From contig CAJJBI010000003.1 in the NCBI GenBank assembly GCA_905182465.1, positions 124,001-188,000 on the forward strand: a stretch of 64,000 nt of DNA, given 5' to 3'. Below are positions 18,256 to 28,609 of this stretch, piece after piece. Made by a program: the position numbers and the translations under genes. Each line of letters starts with the position of its first letter. Position 1 is the stretch's first letter. The notes beneath the pieces are model-generated. The model ran no database searches. It worked only from the letters and a program-made list of their open reading frames with translations, and had not been told where the DNA came from. This stretch comes from Opitutaceae bacterium BACL24 MAG-120322-bin51 (GTDB taxonomy: Bacteria; Verrucomicrobiota; Verrucomicrobiia; Opitutales; Coraliomargaritaceae).

Positions 18256-21184
18256 ATGAAAAATCCACTAATTTTTATTATTTCATTCTTCACAGTAAAT
18301 TTGCTTACAGCAGATTTGATTGATGAGGCTAAAACTAAAATTAAATCCGGAGACTTTGTTGAAGCAAGCAGCTATATTTCAGATTACTTAATTGGTAATC
18401 CCGGAGACTCGAGAGCTTACACCTACAAGTGCTTCTCCGATATTGGGATCTTTTTTGAAGACACGTTGCCAAATTACTTAATAGATAATTTCAACGCTAG
18501 TAGCACTAAGACCTTGGAGTCTTTTGATTACGATGAATCAAAGCAGAGATTGAGCCTACAGAAATTCAATTACTCTCCTCGGATAGCATGAGTTCTGTCA
18601 TTGGATATTGGCTATATTATCCTGAAATTAAATTTCCAATAGAGGACCCTCAGGATTCTACTCAGCTACAGATATGCAAGTATCTTTGATCTGAGCATCG
18701 GACCAGAAAACAAAAGCGTATTTAATTTTAATAACGGGTACTATTACCCCACAGACGATGATTCTGCTATAAGCTTTACCTATATCTACGCCAGCCCTAG
18801 TCAGGTTAATTTTGAAACCAATACTATGAGTGGATCGGGTAATATGAAGAATTTATATAAATGGATCTGAAGTCGGAGAAATTTACAACGACTCTTACAC
18901 ACTATACAGAAACGTAAGAAGCGATAACACTGAGTATGGTTCACAAATTTCGGGCTATGGAACCATTCCTTTATATCTACATTATGGTGATATAGTTTCA
19001 TTTGTCAGCGAACCTAATTACATGGGGGAAAGTTCAATGGCCCAGGGATAAGACCTTTAAATCCATATTCTTACAGCCCGCCAGAACTAGGCATAGCATA
19101 CAGTATTTCTTATCCTAATTTAGGTAACGATGTTACAATCGACGACATATTAGATTTACTTAGAAGAAAAGGATTTACCCGTAAGAGAGTTAGTTGGAAA
19201 GCTGATAAATAATCTAGAAAATTTTAATATTGGCGATGAAGTAGTTATAGATTCACAATTTTACACGCCAGATAATACTGAGACCGTAGATTGATCCTCT
19301 CGTTGAGGACATGAATGATGCCAACACTTACGATGATATTATTATTCAGCACTGGGATGCTTTAGCTTTGAAGTCCATCTTAGGCATTATTGAATTAACC
19401 CTGGGCCTTAGTGACCAATACGACATAGGGATCAACTACAGCTATGAAGAGTTGTCTGGTATGGATACTTTTCGAAAGTGCCAAATCATTTCTCAGTAGC
19501 TTTCTCTAGCTTTCCTTGAAGCTAACCCTTCCAGGATCACCGATCAAGTCATCCGCAGCTACAGATTTAGAGTCTTCACTTATTAGGCTTAAAAGATAGC
19601 TTGAGCACTATTTGGAACAGAGCCGATCCTGTTGCGAATGATGCAGATTTTTTAATTGAACGGTCGGGATACTCTGCCCCTGGTGAGCTTGCTGATTTAA
19701 ATGCTTCTATTGATTCACTGATTCAATCCATTGATGGCTTTGATAACTTTAGTAATCTTACAGGAAAGTCAGATGGTGGCTTCAAATACAGCTTGGCTCC
19801 AGTCCTTGGACAAAGCCCTTTCGCCTTAAAGCAGGCAATAATTGATTCGGAGAATTCACTAGATGCTAGGGCGAATCTCAAGTAGTCCGCCAGATCGAAC
19901 TGATGAAGCAATACGGATCGTTAGTGACCTATTGCCCGCTTCTTTTGAGGGAAATATCTTAGCGATTTATAATAGCAATGGATCTCTCCATAAGACTATT
20001 AGTGTGTCCAGTGATGATTTTGATCCTTTCTCAGGCGAGCTAGGCCGTCTCAATGATAATGGTATGTGGTGGTGATTACATTTTTGATATGTATGATGAC
20101 ATCACCCTGTCCCATGAAGAACTTTTTAAAGGGACCTGGCAGAATGAAAGCAACATGTCTGGTACTACTACAAATGGCACATTTTACTATTATAATGACC
20201 TTTTAGACATGAATAATAACGGTGTAATTGACCGTTTCGAGCTTGAAGAGACTCGACGGTGATCCTGCTAGCTGTGGCTACACTCTCGTATCCAGTTAAC
20301 TTATCTGCAGCGTCCATATCTGCGCGCAGTCTTCATTCGATACATTTCAACCCTCAGAACTTAAGGGTAACATATTAATAGTATAGAGTGCCATACCTAT
20401 ATGATGAGTATTACTACCAAATATGCATTCTCGTATGTAAGCAACAATGATGCTATTGAGCCGTCTACGATTATCAATAACTTCTACACTTCTCTCTCTT
20501 ATAATTATGAAAATGGTATAGAGTATTTAGAGCCCCAGCTGATCAGCCACAAATGGTGTTATTATTCGTTCATATTTAATGATAATCACAGTGGAGGTTG
20601 CTTTGTCTTCAGACTGCACAATCCCCTACAGAAATGTTCGACTTTATTATATATCCTGCGTATATAGATTTGGATAATGATGGTATCGCTGATGGAGAAG
20701 AAATTAAAATGGAAATTATTCCAGATGTTTACGTCGGAGGTAACAATACACTACCAAGCTCTTTAGAAATCCAATCTGCTATTGCAGAATATACGCCCCC
20801 TAGTCACGGAAACGATGATGATGGAACCGGTAGCAATCCTACCAATGCTTTAGCTCTTACAGATAATGATAACGACAATATGCCAGATGCTCTGGAGAAC
20901 AAATTTGGTGGTAATCCAAATGATGGAACAGATGCGGGCAGTACGCTAAATGTGCTACTCAACAGCGTATACACATTAAATCAAATTAGAGACCTAAGAC
21001 CAGGATCGACTATGATTGAAGTTGTCGATGGCTACGCTCAACTTGGGCTGACCCTTCAAGAAAGTTACGACTTAAACAATTGGGTGAATGTATCTGTCCC
21101 AATTGCAATTGATCCTATACAAGCTGATCAGGCACTGCCTTTTACAGGTTTAAATTCGATAAGGGATGCTCTCATTGGCGATGA
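18256..21184 (+). pseudogene. Large secreted protein with Ca-binding repeats and S-D-L-W C-terminal module, multiply frameshifted
   Basis: Starts with a signal peptide (MKNPLIFIISFFTVNLLTAD) and a TPR-like N-terminus (AKTKIKSGDFVEASSYISDY). Protein-like segments then follow in changing frames roughly every 100-300 bases: MSSVIGYWLYYPEIKF at 18588, LSYRYASIFDLSIG at 18661, NGSEVGEIYNDSYTLY at 18860, NGPGIRPLNPYSYSPP at 19036, LENFNIGDEVVIDSQF at 19214, and later ones. Near the end are DLDNDGIADGEE and DNDNDNMPDALENKFGG, then IRDLRPGSTMIEVVDG and ESYDLNNW. With one more shift it ends FYRFKFDKGCSHWR at TGA 21182-21184, 13 bases short of the convergent sulfatase stop. The intact protein would be near 970 aa. 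It is strongly AT-rich. Either a decaying gene or a stretch of poor sequence. Confidence 0.7.
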
Positions 21185-21197
21185 GCCAAGACAATGT

Positions 21198-22664
21198 TTA
21201 GTGGCGCTGTGGCTTCACTGTAATGTCAGGTGTGCCGGGATTTCCGATATCAAGCGGATCGTCGAGCTCAACTTGCAGCGTCTTGAACTGCGCCATCAGG
21301 CTTTGCACCTTCGGCGCATACTCGGGGTTCTTTGCAAGATCCTGCATTTCCTGCGGATCTTCGTTCAGGTTGTAGAGGCGGACCACATCGATGGTCGGAT
21401 AGATCACCAGTTTGTAGCCATCTTTGAGAATCGCCCGCTGAAGATTCTCTTTATAGGCACCGTAAATCGCATCGTAGTGTTCGATGGTCTCGTCCTCTAA
21501 TAAAGGTAGCAGGCTCTTGAACTCGACCTGCTCGGGAAGTTCAACGCCTGCGAGTTCCAGTGAGGTCGGCATCACATCTTGCAAGTAAATCGGCGTGTCG
21601 ATTTGCGCACCGGCTTTGACACCAGGGCCAACGACCATGAACGGCGGACGCAAGCTGTGCTCATACATGTTTTGCTTACCGATCAAACCATGATGACCGA
21701 CCGCCAGACCATGGTCGGCGGTAAAGAAGATGTAGGTGTTGTCACGCTTACCACTCTTGTCGAGGGCATCGAGAATACGACCGATTTGCACATCCATGTG
21801 TGTAATGATCGCATAGTATTCTTGGCGGTTCACCTTAACTGAATATTCAGTGCGCGGGAATGGAGCCAAGCGCGCGTCGCGTAAGCTTTCACCGCAGCCG
21901 ATCTCATCTTGATGAGGATACTTCGCTAGGAAGTTCTCGGGCAGTTCAATCCGATCGAGCGGATACATATCGACGTATTCCTTAGGAGCCTGACGCGGAT
22001 CGTGCGGCGCATTAAAGGCGAGATACATGAAGAATGGCGCGGCGTCGTCTGCCGCTTCAGCGAGGAAACTTTCGGCGTTGTTGGCGATCACTTCGCTCCA
22101 GTGCGTGCCGCCCTGCCAAAAACCACCGTATTTGGTTTCCCAGGGCTTCCAGCCCGCCTCATAAGCAGCTTCATCGACCGGTCGATTATAGCCCTCTTTT
22201 ACATCCTTCGGCATGCCGGGACGAATATCGACAGCGACATCAAAGATCTTGGCCGCATCCATTGACACGTGCCATTTACCAGTCATGTAGGTGCGATAGC
22301 CCGCCGACTTAAGCAACTGCGACCAAGTCTCCCCAGCAGCAACGGCGGGCTTAAAATCTCCACCAGTGCGCGGTGTGCGCCACACGAATTGCCCTGTATT
22401 GATCATCGAACGACTCGCCATGCAAACCGCCCCAGTCCACGAGCCCATGTTATAGGCATGGCTGAAGGTAGTGCCCTCCGCGACCAGACGGTCTAGATTC
22501 GGCGTATCGATATCGAGGTGGCCGTGTGCGCGGACGGTTTCATAACTCAAATCATCCGCAAAGATGAAGAGGATATTGGGCTGCTCAGTTTTCGCGGCAG
22601 ACAATACGGATAAGCCACAAGCTGAGCCTACAAGAGCGACCTTCAAAAGGGATAGAATCTTCAT
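21198..22664 (-). CDS. Secreted family S1 sulfatase
   Basis: Formylglycine-dependent sulfatase of 488 aa with a signal peptide (residues ~1-24). The metal-binding Asp pair is at ILFIFADDLS (D37, D38) and the formylglycine motif is CMASR (C81). Other hallmarks are TYMTGKWHVS, HDPRQAPKEY, IFFTADHGLAVGHHG and GPGVKAGAQIDTPIYLQDVMPT. It probably removes sulfate esters from fucan-type glycans, judged from its place 28 bases after a GH29 fucosidase gene on the same strand. It needs a formylglycine-generating enzyme, which is not in this window. The exact S1 subfamily and regiospecificity cannot be assigned by eye. Confidence 0.94.
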   Translation of the reverse strand: MKILSLLKVALVGSACGLSVLSAAKTEQPNILFIFADDLSYETVRAHGHLDIDTPNLDRLVAEGTTFSHAYNMGSWTGAVCMASRSMINTGQFVWRTPRTGGDFKPAVAAGETWSQLLKSAGYRTYMTGKWHVSMDAAKIFDVAVDIRPGMPKDVKEGYNRPVDEAAYEAGWKPWETKYGGFWQGGTHWSEVIANNAESFLAEAADDAAPFFMYLAFNAPHDPRQAPKEYVDMYPLDRIELPENFLAKYPHQDEIGCGESLRDARLAPFPRTEYSVKVNRQEYYAIITHMDVQIGRILDALDKSGKRDNTYIFFTADHGLAVGHHGLIGKQNMYEHSLRPPFMVVGPGVKAGAQIDTPIYLQDVMPTSLELAGVELPEQVEFKSLLPLLEDETIEHYDAIYGAYKENLQRAILKDGYKLVIYPTIDVVRLYNLNEDPQEMQDLAKNPEYAPKVQSLMAQFKTLQVELDDPLDIGNPGTPDITVKPQRH

Positions 22665-22692
22665 ATAATAATCAGGTCGATAACAGCCTAAC

Positions 22693-24222
22693 CTATTGAA
22701 CGGAAGTAATCTTCAAAGTGAAAACATGCTGACACGGCAAAGTACTCGGGTTGAAGCGTGGCAACTCTACGGCGAGTCCGCCATCGACCGCCGTGGTCTT
22801 CAGCTCGGCGTCAAAACCAAGCATCGTCACGGTGGAATCAGCGCTCAGAGCGATGTCCTTGATTGTGAACACACCAGAATCTGGAAGCCTAGTGATCATG
22901 GCATAGACCGTATCGTCCTTAGCGGTGAAATAGCACTCCTTACGAGCTTGGCCGTCTCGAGGGTATTTCGCCATTTCGACAATTGGATCAGGAATACCCT
23001 TGTGGAATTCTTCCTTGGTGTATTCGCGAATCTCGCCTGCGCTCCACTGGCAATCCTTCGTCCAACGACGACTTCCGTAAATCGCTTCGCCATTCACTTC
23101 GAGCCACTCGCCGATCTGAACCAAGCGGTCTTCCATCACTACTGGGATACGACCATCGGCTGTCGGGCCAATATCGAGAAGGAAGTTGCCACCGCGCGAT
23201 ACGATGTCGCACAGCATGAAGATCAACAGCTCACCAGTATTGTAGTCATCGTAAGTTTCGACACGGCTATAGCCAAAGGACTTGCCGATGCCGCGATTCT
23301 CTTCCCATAAGATGCTAGGATCCGCAAAACCAGAGCCATACTCGGTGGTGAAATAACCGCCATGCTCCTTGCGCACCTTGCCCCAGCGGTCGTTGATCAC
23401 GACTTCGTCTTTATTCGGGGCATTGTTAAAAAGCCATGCAAGCAAGGGCTTGGTCTCCCAACGCTCGTCATCCATCCACCAGTCACCATCGGAGAATATT
23501 AGAGCTGGCTCGTACTCTTCCACGATTTCCTTAAACTGCGGATACATCACCTCATGAATATACTTTGCGCGGGTCACATCGTTGCAGGGCTTCTTGCGCC
23601 GGGTCGGTTGGTCTTCTTCAGGCCAATACGGATTGAACCAATCCCAGATAGAATAGTAGAGCCCCATCTTAATGCCTTCTTCGCGAACCGCATCGGTCAA
23701 ATCACCAACCAAGTCACGCGATGGGCCAGAGTCCACAGAGTTCCATGGCATGCCGAAGCTCTCGGAAGCTTCTTTGCTCGGCCACAGGCAATAGCCGTCA
23801 TGGTGCTTAGCAGTCAGCACCACATACTTGGCACCGCTGCGCTTAAAGACCTTCGCCCACTCAGTCGGCTCAAACATGTTGGCAGTGAACTGTGGACGGA
23901 AATCCGAATATTCGACATCCTCACCATAGGTACGATTGTGAAATTCCTGTGTGGCGGCGGAGCGCCCCACTGCTGCCTGATGCTTGCCAGTTTGATCACC
24001 GTCTTTAGCGTGCCAATACCACTCCGAGTATGTGCCGCGCGGTGCAAACGCTGGCACCGAATACAGACCCCAGTGGATGAAGATGCCGAACTTCGCATCT
24101 GGATACCACGCAGGGCTTTCACGGGAATCCAGCGACTCCCAGGTTGGTTCGTAAGTAACATCTTTAGCAATGCAAGTCGTGGCGACCGCAGCACTGATTA
24201 GGGCTATTGTGATTTTTTTCAT
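22693..24222 (-). CDS. GH29 alpha-L-fucosidase
   Basis: Protein of 509 aa with a signal peptide (MKKITIALISAAVATTCIAK). The GH29 signature is clear: WYPDAKFGIFIHWGLYSVPAF (~39-59), then AKYVVLTAKHHDGYCLWPS, then YEPALIFSDGDWW with the likely nucleophile Asp near residue 245. A candidate acid/base Glu lies in ILWEENRGIGKSFGYSR (near residue 307). It hydrolyses alpha-L-fucosides, retaining configuration, in the periplasm or outside. It lies between two sulfatase genes in one minus-strand block, pointing to desulfation and defucosylation of a sulfated fucan. Linkage preference is unknown. Confidence 0.95.
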   Translation of the reverse strand: MKKITIALISAAVATTCIAKDVTYEPTWESLDSRESPAWYPDAKFGIFIHWGLYSVPAFAPRGTYSEWYWHAKDGDQTGKHQAAVGRSAATQEFHNRTYGEDVEYSDFRPQFTANMFEPTEWAKVFKRSGAKYVVLTAKHHDGYCLWPSKEASESFGMPWNSVDSGPSRDLVGDLTDAVREEGIKMGLYYSIWDWFNPYWPEEDQPTRRKKPCNDVTRAKYIHEVMYPQFKEIVEEYEPALIFSDGDWWMDDERWETKPLLAWLFNNAPNKDEVVINDRWGKVRKEHGGYFTTEYGSGFADPSILWEENRGIGKSFGYSRVETYDDYNTGELLIFMLCDIVSRGGNFLLDIGPTADGRIPVVMEDRLVQIGEWLEVNGEAIYGSRRWTKDCQWSAGEIREYTKEEFHKGIPDPIVEMAKYPRDGQARKECYFTAKDDTVYAMITRLPDSGVFTIKDIALSADSTVTMLGFDAELKTTAVDGGLAVELPRFNPSTLPCQHVFTLKITSVQ

Positions 24223-24257
24223 AATGGTTCGATTCCTTAAAGTGGTTATTTTTATTT

Positions 24258-25970
24258 TTATTTTTTCTTAGCGGACTTCTTCACGTTGTGAGTCCAGGTT
24301 CCATTTTTGTGTTTTTGTAAGACTTCATTAGAGAGTTCAATCGCACGGGCGCGATCGTAATCGTCGTATTCCCAAAAGTCTTCAATCGCTTTGTTATATG
24401 CGAACTCGGGGCCATCGACTTTATATTCGCTGCGCAAGTCTCTGAGTCGCCCCTTCAGCTCAGCGGTGACCGATGCGTATTCAGGATTATCATAAACATT
24501 GTTATCCTCACCGGGATCATTCTTCAAATCATAGAGTTCCCATGCTGGCGGTGTATCAGGGGCGTCTTCACCCTGCCAACCAGTGCCGTAGAACATGATT
24601 AACTTGTGGCGCTTGGTGCGGATCGCGATGTGCGCGGGATTATCGTGGTGCGCCATGTGCATGGCATAGTGATAGTAGGCAGCCTTCTTCCAACTCGCTG
24701 GTTCCACGCCACTCTCGATGATAGACTTGAAACTGCGGCCCTGCATGTAGTCGGGCGTCGCAACACCGGCGAAGTCGAGCATGGTCGGTGCAAAGTCAAC
24801 ATTTTCGACGATTGCATCGGTGCGAGTTTTGGCTTCGATACTCGGCGGATAGCGAACGATCAACGGCATGCGCATGGATTGCTCGTAGGCCCAGCGCTTG
24901 TCAATATAGTCGTGCTCTCCCAGATAGAAGCCTTGGTCGCCGGTATAGATGATCACGGTATTATCGTAGAGTCCTTCTGCTTTTAGGTAAGCGATCACAC
25001 GCGCGACATTGTCATCCACACCCTTCACGCAGCGTAGGTATGCTTTCAGGTAGAGTTGGTAAGTCTGGCGCTTGATATCCACATCGTTGAGCGAATGATC
25101 CACCTTTGCGGCCCATGGTGTATTAGAATCCTCGGCATAGTTGCGACGCAGGTTGCGGCGTCCGACCGATGTGCCGATATAGGGCATCAACTCGTCATTG
25201 TGACCGCGTGTGGCAATCGAGCCGTTATTCTGAACATCCCACATGTTGGCAGGTTCAGGGATGTCCACATCGGCAAGGTAAGACTCATAGCGTGGCGCAT
25301 ATTCGAAGTAATCGTGCGGCGCTTTGAAATGCAGCTTCAAAAAGAAGGGCTTGTTCGGCTCGCGCTTGGTCTGAAGCCATTCGAGCGCAGAGTCCGCGAT
25401 ACAGTCAGTGGAGTGGCCTGTCATCTCAACTGCATCCGGGCCGAATTTCAGGGCACGACCTGGGTTATAAGGATTGGGTCGCTCGATTTTTCCCTTTGTG
25501 TCTGTTTCGAAAAAGACCGGATCAAAATAGAAACCCTGGCCCGGCAGAACTTTGAAATAATCAAAGGTGCTCGGGCGCTCTTTCAGGTGCCACTTGCCCA
25601 CCACCGCAGTCTGGTAGCCCGCCTTTTTCATCTCGATCGAGAGATACTGGCGCTCGGCCGGAAGCTTTTCATTTAGCGTTAGGCAGCCGTTGATCGCGCT
25701 GTATTGGCCGGTCATGATATTGGCGCGACTGGGCGTGCAAATCGCATTGTGTGCAAAGGCATTATCCAGCACCACGCCCTCGGCGGCGAGCGTATCAATC
25801 GTCGGCGTCGGATTCAGCTCAGCCAAACGTCCACCATAAGCACCGATGGCCTGCGAGGTGTGATCATCCGACATGATGAAAATGATGTTCGGCTTCGACG
25901 GGATCGCGGCCTGCAGCAGCGAGGCGACAGTCAGTGAAATCAAAAGGACTAGGTATTGGTGGAGCTTCAT
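24258..25970 (-). CDS. Secreted family S1 sulfatase
   Basis: About 570 aa from the ATG at 25970 (MKLHQYLVLLISLTVASLLQ signal peptide); an upstream ATG at 26048 would add 26 residues in front of the signal and is unlikely. It has FIMSDDHTSQAIGAYGG for metal binding, the formylglycine motif CTPSR (Cys near residue 78), TAVVGKWHLK, LHFKAPHDYFEY, IIYTGDQGFYLGEHDYIDKR and YDLKNDPGEDNN. The layout is that of the large iduronate/choline-type S1 sulfatases with a C-terminal subdomain. It is first in the minus-strand block with the GH29 and the second sulfatase (35-base gap), so all three are probably co-expressed. The C-terminus is lysine-rich. Confidence 0.94.
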   Translation of the reverse strand: MKLHQYLVLLISLTVASLLQAAIPSKPNIIFIMSDDHTSQAIGAYGGRLAELNPTPTIDTLAAEGVVLDNAFAHNAICTPSRANIMTGQYSAINGCLTLNEKLPAERQYLSIEMKKAGYQTAVVGKWHLKERPSTFDYFKVLPGQGFYFDPVFFETDTKGKIERPNPYNPGRALKFGPDAVEMTGHSTDCIADSALEWLQTKREPNKPFFLKLHFKAPHDYFEYAPRYESYLADVDIPEPANMWDVQNNGSIATRGHNDELMPYIGTSVGRRNLRRNYAEDSNTPWAAKVDHSLNDVDIKRQTYQLYLKAYLRCVKGVDDNVARVIAYLKAEGLYDNTVIIYTGDQGFYLGEHDYIDKRWAYEQSMRMPLIVRYPPSIEAKTRTDAIVENVDFAPTMLDFAGVATPDYMQGRSFKSIIESGVEPASWKKAAYYHYAMHMAHHDNPAHIAIRTKRHKLIMFYGTGWQGEDAPDTPPAWELYDLKNDPGEDNNVYDNPEYASVTAELKGRLRDLRSEYKVDGPEFAYNKAIEDFWEYDDYDRARAIELSNEVLQKHKNGTWTHNVKKSAKKK

Positions 25971-26112
25971 GAGTCTAGGATTCGGCCAGTTCGCAGTCGG
26001 ATTGTTGGTTATAATTTTATCGCACAGCAAGATTTTATTGTACGCCAAAGGGTGTTATTACTCGCAGCCCCAAGCGCCCGCCAGAAGGCTCACTACGTCT
26101 TACGCAAGCCGC

Positions 26113-26868
26113 TTATTTGCCCTTAGGCAGCGCTAAAAGATCGTCCCCTGTCGACGGCGACGAACCAGCGAGCAATGCATAGGTGCTTGGTTCTGGGACA
26201 GTGTGCACATAGAAATCGAGGTCATTGACGCTGGGTCCAGAATTCAAACCGACATTTGGAAATGAGGTGTAGTTGCCTTTCCCTATCTGCGCGCCACCAG
26301 AAAACACATCACCACCCACAGTTCTAACCAAAGCAAGGTTACGATAAATAGTATCCTCCTCATCCAAATAGGTCGGATCCCATCCGAGTTCAAAACCATA
26401 CTCAATCCCCGCGCTTAAGGTAACCGTCTCGCCCAAGTCGAAAGTCAGGTAGTGATTATTCAGGCTACCTAGATTCAAGCCAGCCATGTCATAAACCACT
26501 GGACTCGCAATGAGGGACTTCCCTCCACCGGACAAATCGAATACATTAAGTAACAGGTTTCCTTGACCTGCGGTAAGCGCAGAAAAATTATTGGTAATAG
26601 TAGCAGCGCCACCACCTTTCAGCTGAACCGAAATCGCGTTAAAAGATCCAGCAGATGCCAATGTAAAACTTTGTCCAAGTGTTCGATCCTGAGTCAATTT
26701 TGGCTCATTGACGCGCACAGTCATGTTAACGTTCGAGGCAGTATCATTTGAGATTAGTATTGTCCCAGTTGGCGCGGTATCACTCGTTGTAGGCACTGCC
26801 GCTTGTGAAACTGTCGAAGCGCCGAGCGCTAAGCCAGCAATGATGCCTGTGTGTATTAAGTTCTTCAT
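26113..26868 (-). CDS. PEP-CTERM protein with damaged sorting signal
   Basis: Secreted protein of 251 aa with a signal peptide (MKNLIHTGIIAGLALGASTVSQA) and a beta-rich body containing GQSFTLASAGSFNAISVQLKG and YGFELGWDPTY. It ends VPEPSTYALLAGSSPSTG... The VPEPSTYALLAG is a classic PEP-CTERM motif, but the hydrophobic helix and Arg-rich tail that should follow are missing. The Arg-rich tail (VRRRRQGTIF, stop at 26133) is present in another frame immediately after LLAG. A short out-of-frame deletion therefore seems to have removed the helix. PEP-CTERM proteins are sorted by an exosortase, usually to the surface or matrix. It lies upstream of the sulfatase/fucosidase block on the same strand. 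Confidence 0.8.
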   Translation of the reverse strand: MKNLIHTGIIAGLALGASTVSQAAVPTTSDTAPTGTILISNDTASNVNMTVRVNEPKLTQDRTLGQSFTLASAGSFNAISVQLKGGGAATITNNFSALTAGQGNLLLNVFDLSGGGKSLIASPVVYDMAGLNLGSLNNHYLTFDLGETVTLSAGIEYGFELGWDPTYLDEEDTIYRNLALVRTVGGDVFSGGAQIGKGNYTSFPNVGLNSGPSVNDLDFYVHTVPEPSTYALLAGSSPSTGDDLLALPKGK

Positions 26869-26881
26869 AGTGTAATTTAAT

Positions 26882-26887
26882 GGGGTT
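26882..26887 (-). promoter_or_regulatory. AACCCC leader element
   Basis: AACCCC on the minus strand, 13 bases before the PEP-CTERM gene's ATG (26868). The same hexamer stands in front of the secreted-protein genes starting at 17324, 61649 and 63219. Confidence 0.45.
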
Positions 26888-27021
26888 GTGTGATGAAATA
26901 GGTCTCCGATAAATGAGTGAGTAGTGTATCAAACTACAGTCACCTGCGCTACGGCACTTCACGCCTATAAGCGGACGTTTCGCGAATGCACATTTAGTAG
27001 AACGTATCGCAGCTCAAACCT

Positions 27022-27237
27022 TCAAGTTGTCGTCGATCCGTTCTGGATTTCTGGAATCACTTTGTGGAAGCGGTCGTCGCGGTAGCTATTATCCATCGTC
27101 AGGCATGCGACAACGACTTCGAATCTGACACGAATCGCATCTCAGCCAAGGGAATCGATCCGCTCTTTATTCGATTGAATGTTCAGTCCACAGAGCAATT
27201 CCAAAGACCTTAGGCCATTCGCAATACGTCCGAACAT
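27022..27237 (-). pseudogene. Possible gene remnant in the regulator upstream region
   Basis: The 529-base gap between the PEP-CTERM gene and the regulator holds one protein-like frame on the minus strand. It runs MFGRIANGLRSLELLCGLN... to ...IDSLG, an in-frame TGA, then DAIRVRFEVVVACLTMDNSY... ending at TGA 27022-27024. About 71 codons are interrupted by one stop. I do not recognise the family. It could be the end of a decayed gene or a chance open frame. The rest of the gap shows nothing I can name. Confidence 0.25.
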
Positions 27238-27397
27238 AAACGCAATATGCGTGTTATCAAATACGTGAAATCGTAGTAAAGTGATAATTTGCACTCATTT
27301 ATTACTCCGACACGCAATAGACTATCCCCGAGACGAACACAAATTGGCTAAACACACCTTAACGCGAAATTCGCGTATTGTCTCAACTCAAGATATT

Positions 27398-28555
27398 ATG
27401 CAAACTCCCTTCATGAAGTCTCGCCCTAAAGAAATTGCTCTGTTGATTGACTACAACAGCAATTACTACCGCTCTATCGTTACTGGAGTCTCCCGCTACA
27501 ACAAGCTGACTGGCTGGCGCTTCTACACCTATCGCGGAATCCCCCAGATAACCGAAGCTCAATTGAAGAAGTGGAATGGTGCTGGCGTCATCGGACGCCT
27601 CTCCCCCGAGCTTATCGAAATGCTCAACGACCGCGGCATCCTAGGCGTCAACATCAAGACCGACCATGAACAACTGGGCGGCCATTCGGTCTTAATGGAT
27701 AATCCCAAAATAGGCAAAATGGCGGCAGAGTATTTCATCGAAAAGGGAGTCCGGCATTTTGCCAGCACAGCATGGTCGATTAAAGGAGTCAGCAGCACCA
27801 GTAAGATGGATTCCTACGCAGCTACTCTAAAGTTGCATGGCTATGAAAATACGGTCCTCCAATCGCCGAGCGACATTAACAACCTGCGCAAACTATTACC
27901 GATGGAAAAAGGTCATACAGTCGGCGTGTATGCGGCGCAGGACTTCCTCGGCCGCATGGTTATTGATGCCAGCCTAAAAAGTGGTTTACGCGTGCCCGAA
28001 GATATCGCCGTATTGAGCACAGATAATGGCCCATTCATCTGCGAGATGCTCGCCCCTACGATGTCCAGCCTCGAGCTCGGCGCAGAGCGGATTGGTTATC
28101 AGGCAGCGTCATTACTTGACCAACTGATGCAAGGGAAGGAGCCAAACACCAAGCTAGCACTCATTCCGCCAGAACGTATCGTCGAGCGCCAATCGACCGA
28201 AATCCTGGCAATGCAAGATAAGCTCGTAGCCAAGGCATTGAAGTTCATCAAAGAAAATGCGCAGCATCCAATCACAGTCGACGATTTAACAGCCGCCCTA
28301 CATTGCAATCGCCGCGTGCTCGAAATTCGCTTCAAGACCGAAGTCGGTCGCACGCTACACAAAGAGATCCGGCGCACACGCATACAACGCGCCTGCAAGC
28401 TACTGCGTGAAACCGACATGCTGATCGAGGTGCTGACCGAAGTCTGCGGCTATAGTAACCGCGAGCGCTTCAACGCCGCCTTCCGCAGTGAAATGGGCAA
28501 GACCCCGTCGATTTATCGACGCGAGTTTCGCTTTGCTAATAATGTGCAGGTGTAG
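27398..28555 (+). CDS. XylR-like AraC-family transcriptional regulator with sugar-binding domain
   Basis: About 385 aa from the ATG at 27398. Residues ~10-270 are a LacI/periplasmic-binding-protein type sensor (PKEIALLIDYNSNYYRSIVTGVSRY, SVLMDNPKIGKMAAEYF, DIAVLSTDNGPFICEM, MSSLELGAERIGYQAASLLD). Residues ~285-385 are an AraC-type double helix-turn-helix (ITVDDLTAALHCNRRVLEIRFK, VLTEVCGYSNRERFNAAFR). This is the E. coli XylR layout, common in Verrucomicrobia and Planctomycetes for glycan loci. It sits at the centre of the sulfatase/fucosidase cluster, so it probably senses fucose or a derived sugar and activates the flanking genes. Ligand and operator are not determinable here. Confidence 0.9.
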   Translation: MQTPFMKSRPKEIALLIDYNSNYYRSIVTGVSRYNKLTGWRFYTYRGIPQITEAQLKKWNGAGVIGRLSPELIEMLNDRGILGVNIKTDHEQLGGHSVLMDNPKIGKMAAEYFIEKGVRHFASTAWSIKGVSSTSKMDSYAATLKLHGYENTVLQSPSDINNLRKLLPMEKGHTVGVYAAQDFLGRMVIDASLKSGLRVPEDIAVLSTDNGPFICEMLAPTMSSLELGAERIGYQAASLLDQLMQGKEPNTKLALIPPERIVERQSTEILAMQDKLVAKALKFIKENAQHPITVDDLTAALHCNRRVLEIRFKTEVGRTLHKEIRRTRIQRACKLLRETDMLIEVLTEVCGYSNRERFNAAFRSEMGKTPSIYRREFRFANNVQV

Positions 28556-28609
28556 TGATTTACTACACCTCGAAGTTCGAGACCTTACCCGTCACAATAG
28601 ATCCTTACA

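Noticed and set aside
20598-21500. Single 300-codon plus-strand gene
   Set aside because: Only the part to about 21150 matches the Ca-repeat/C-terminal module; beyond that it is the antisense of the sulfatase at 21198-22664. A frameshift gives the proper end FYRFKF with a stop at 21184.
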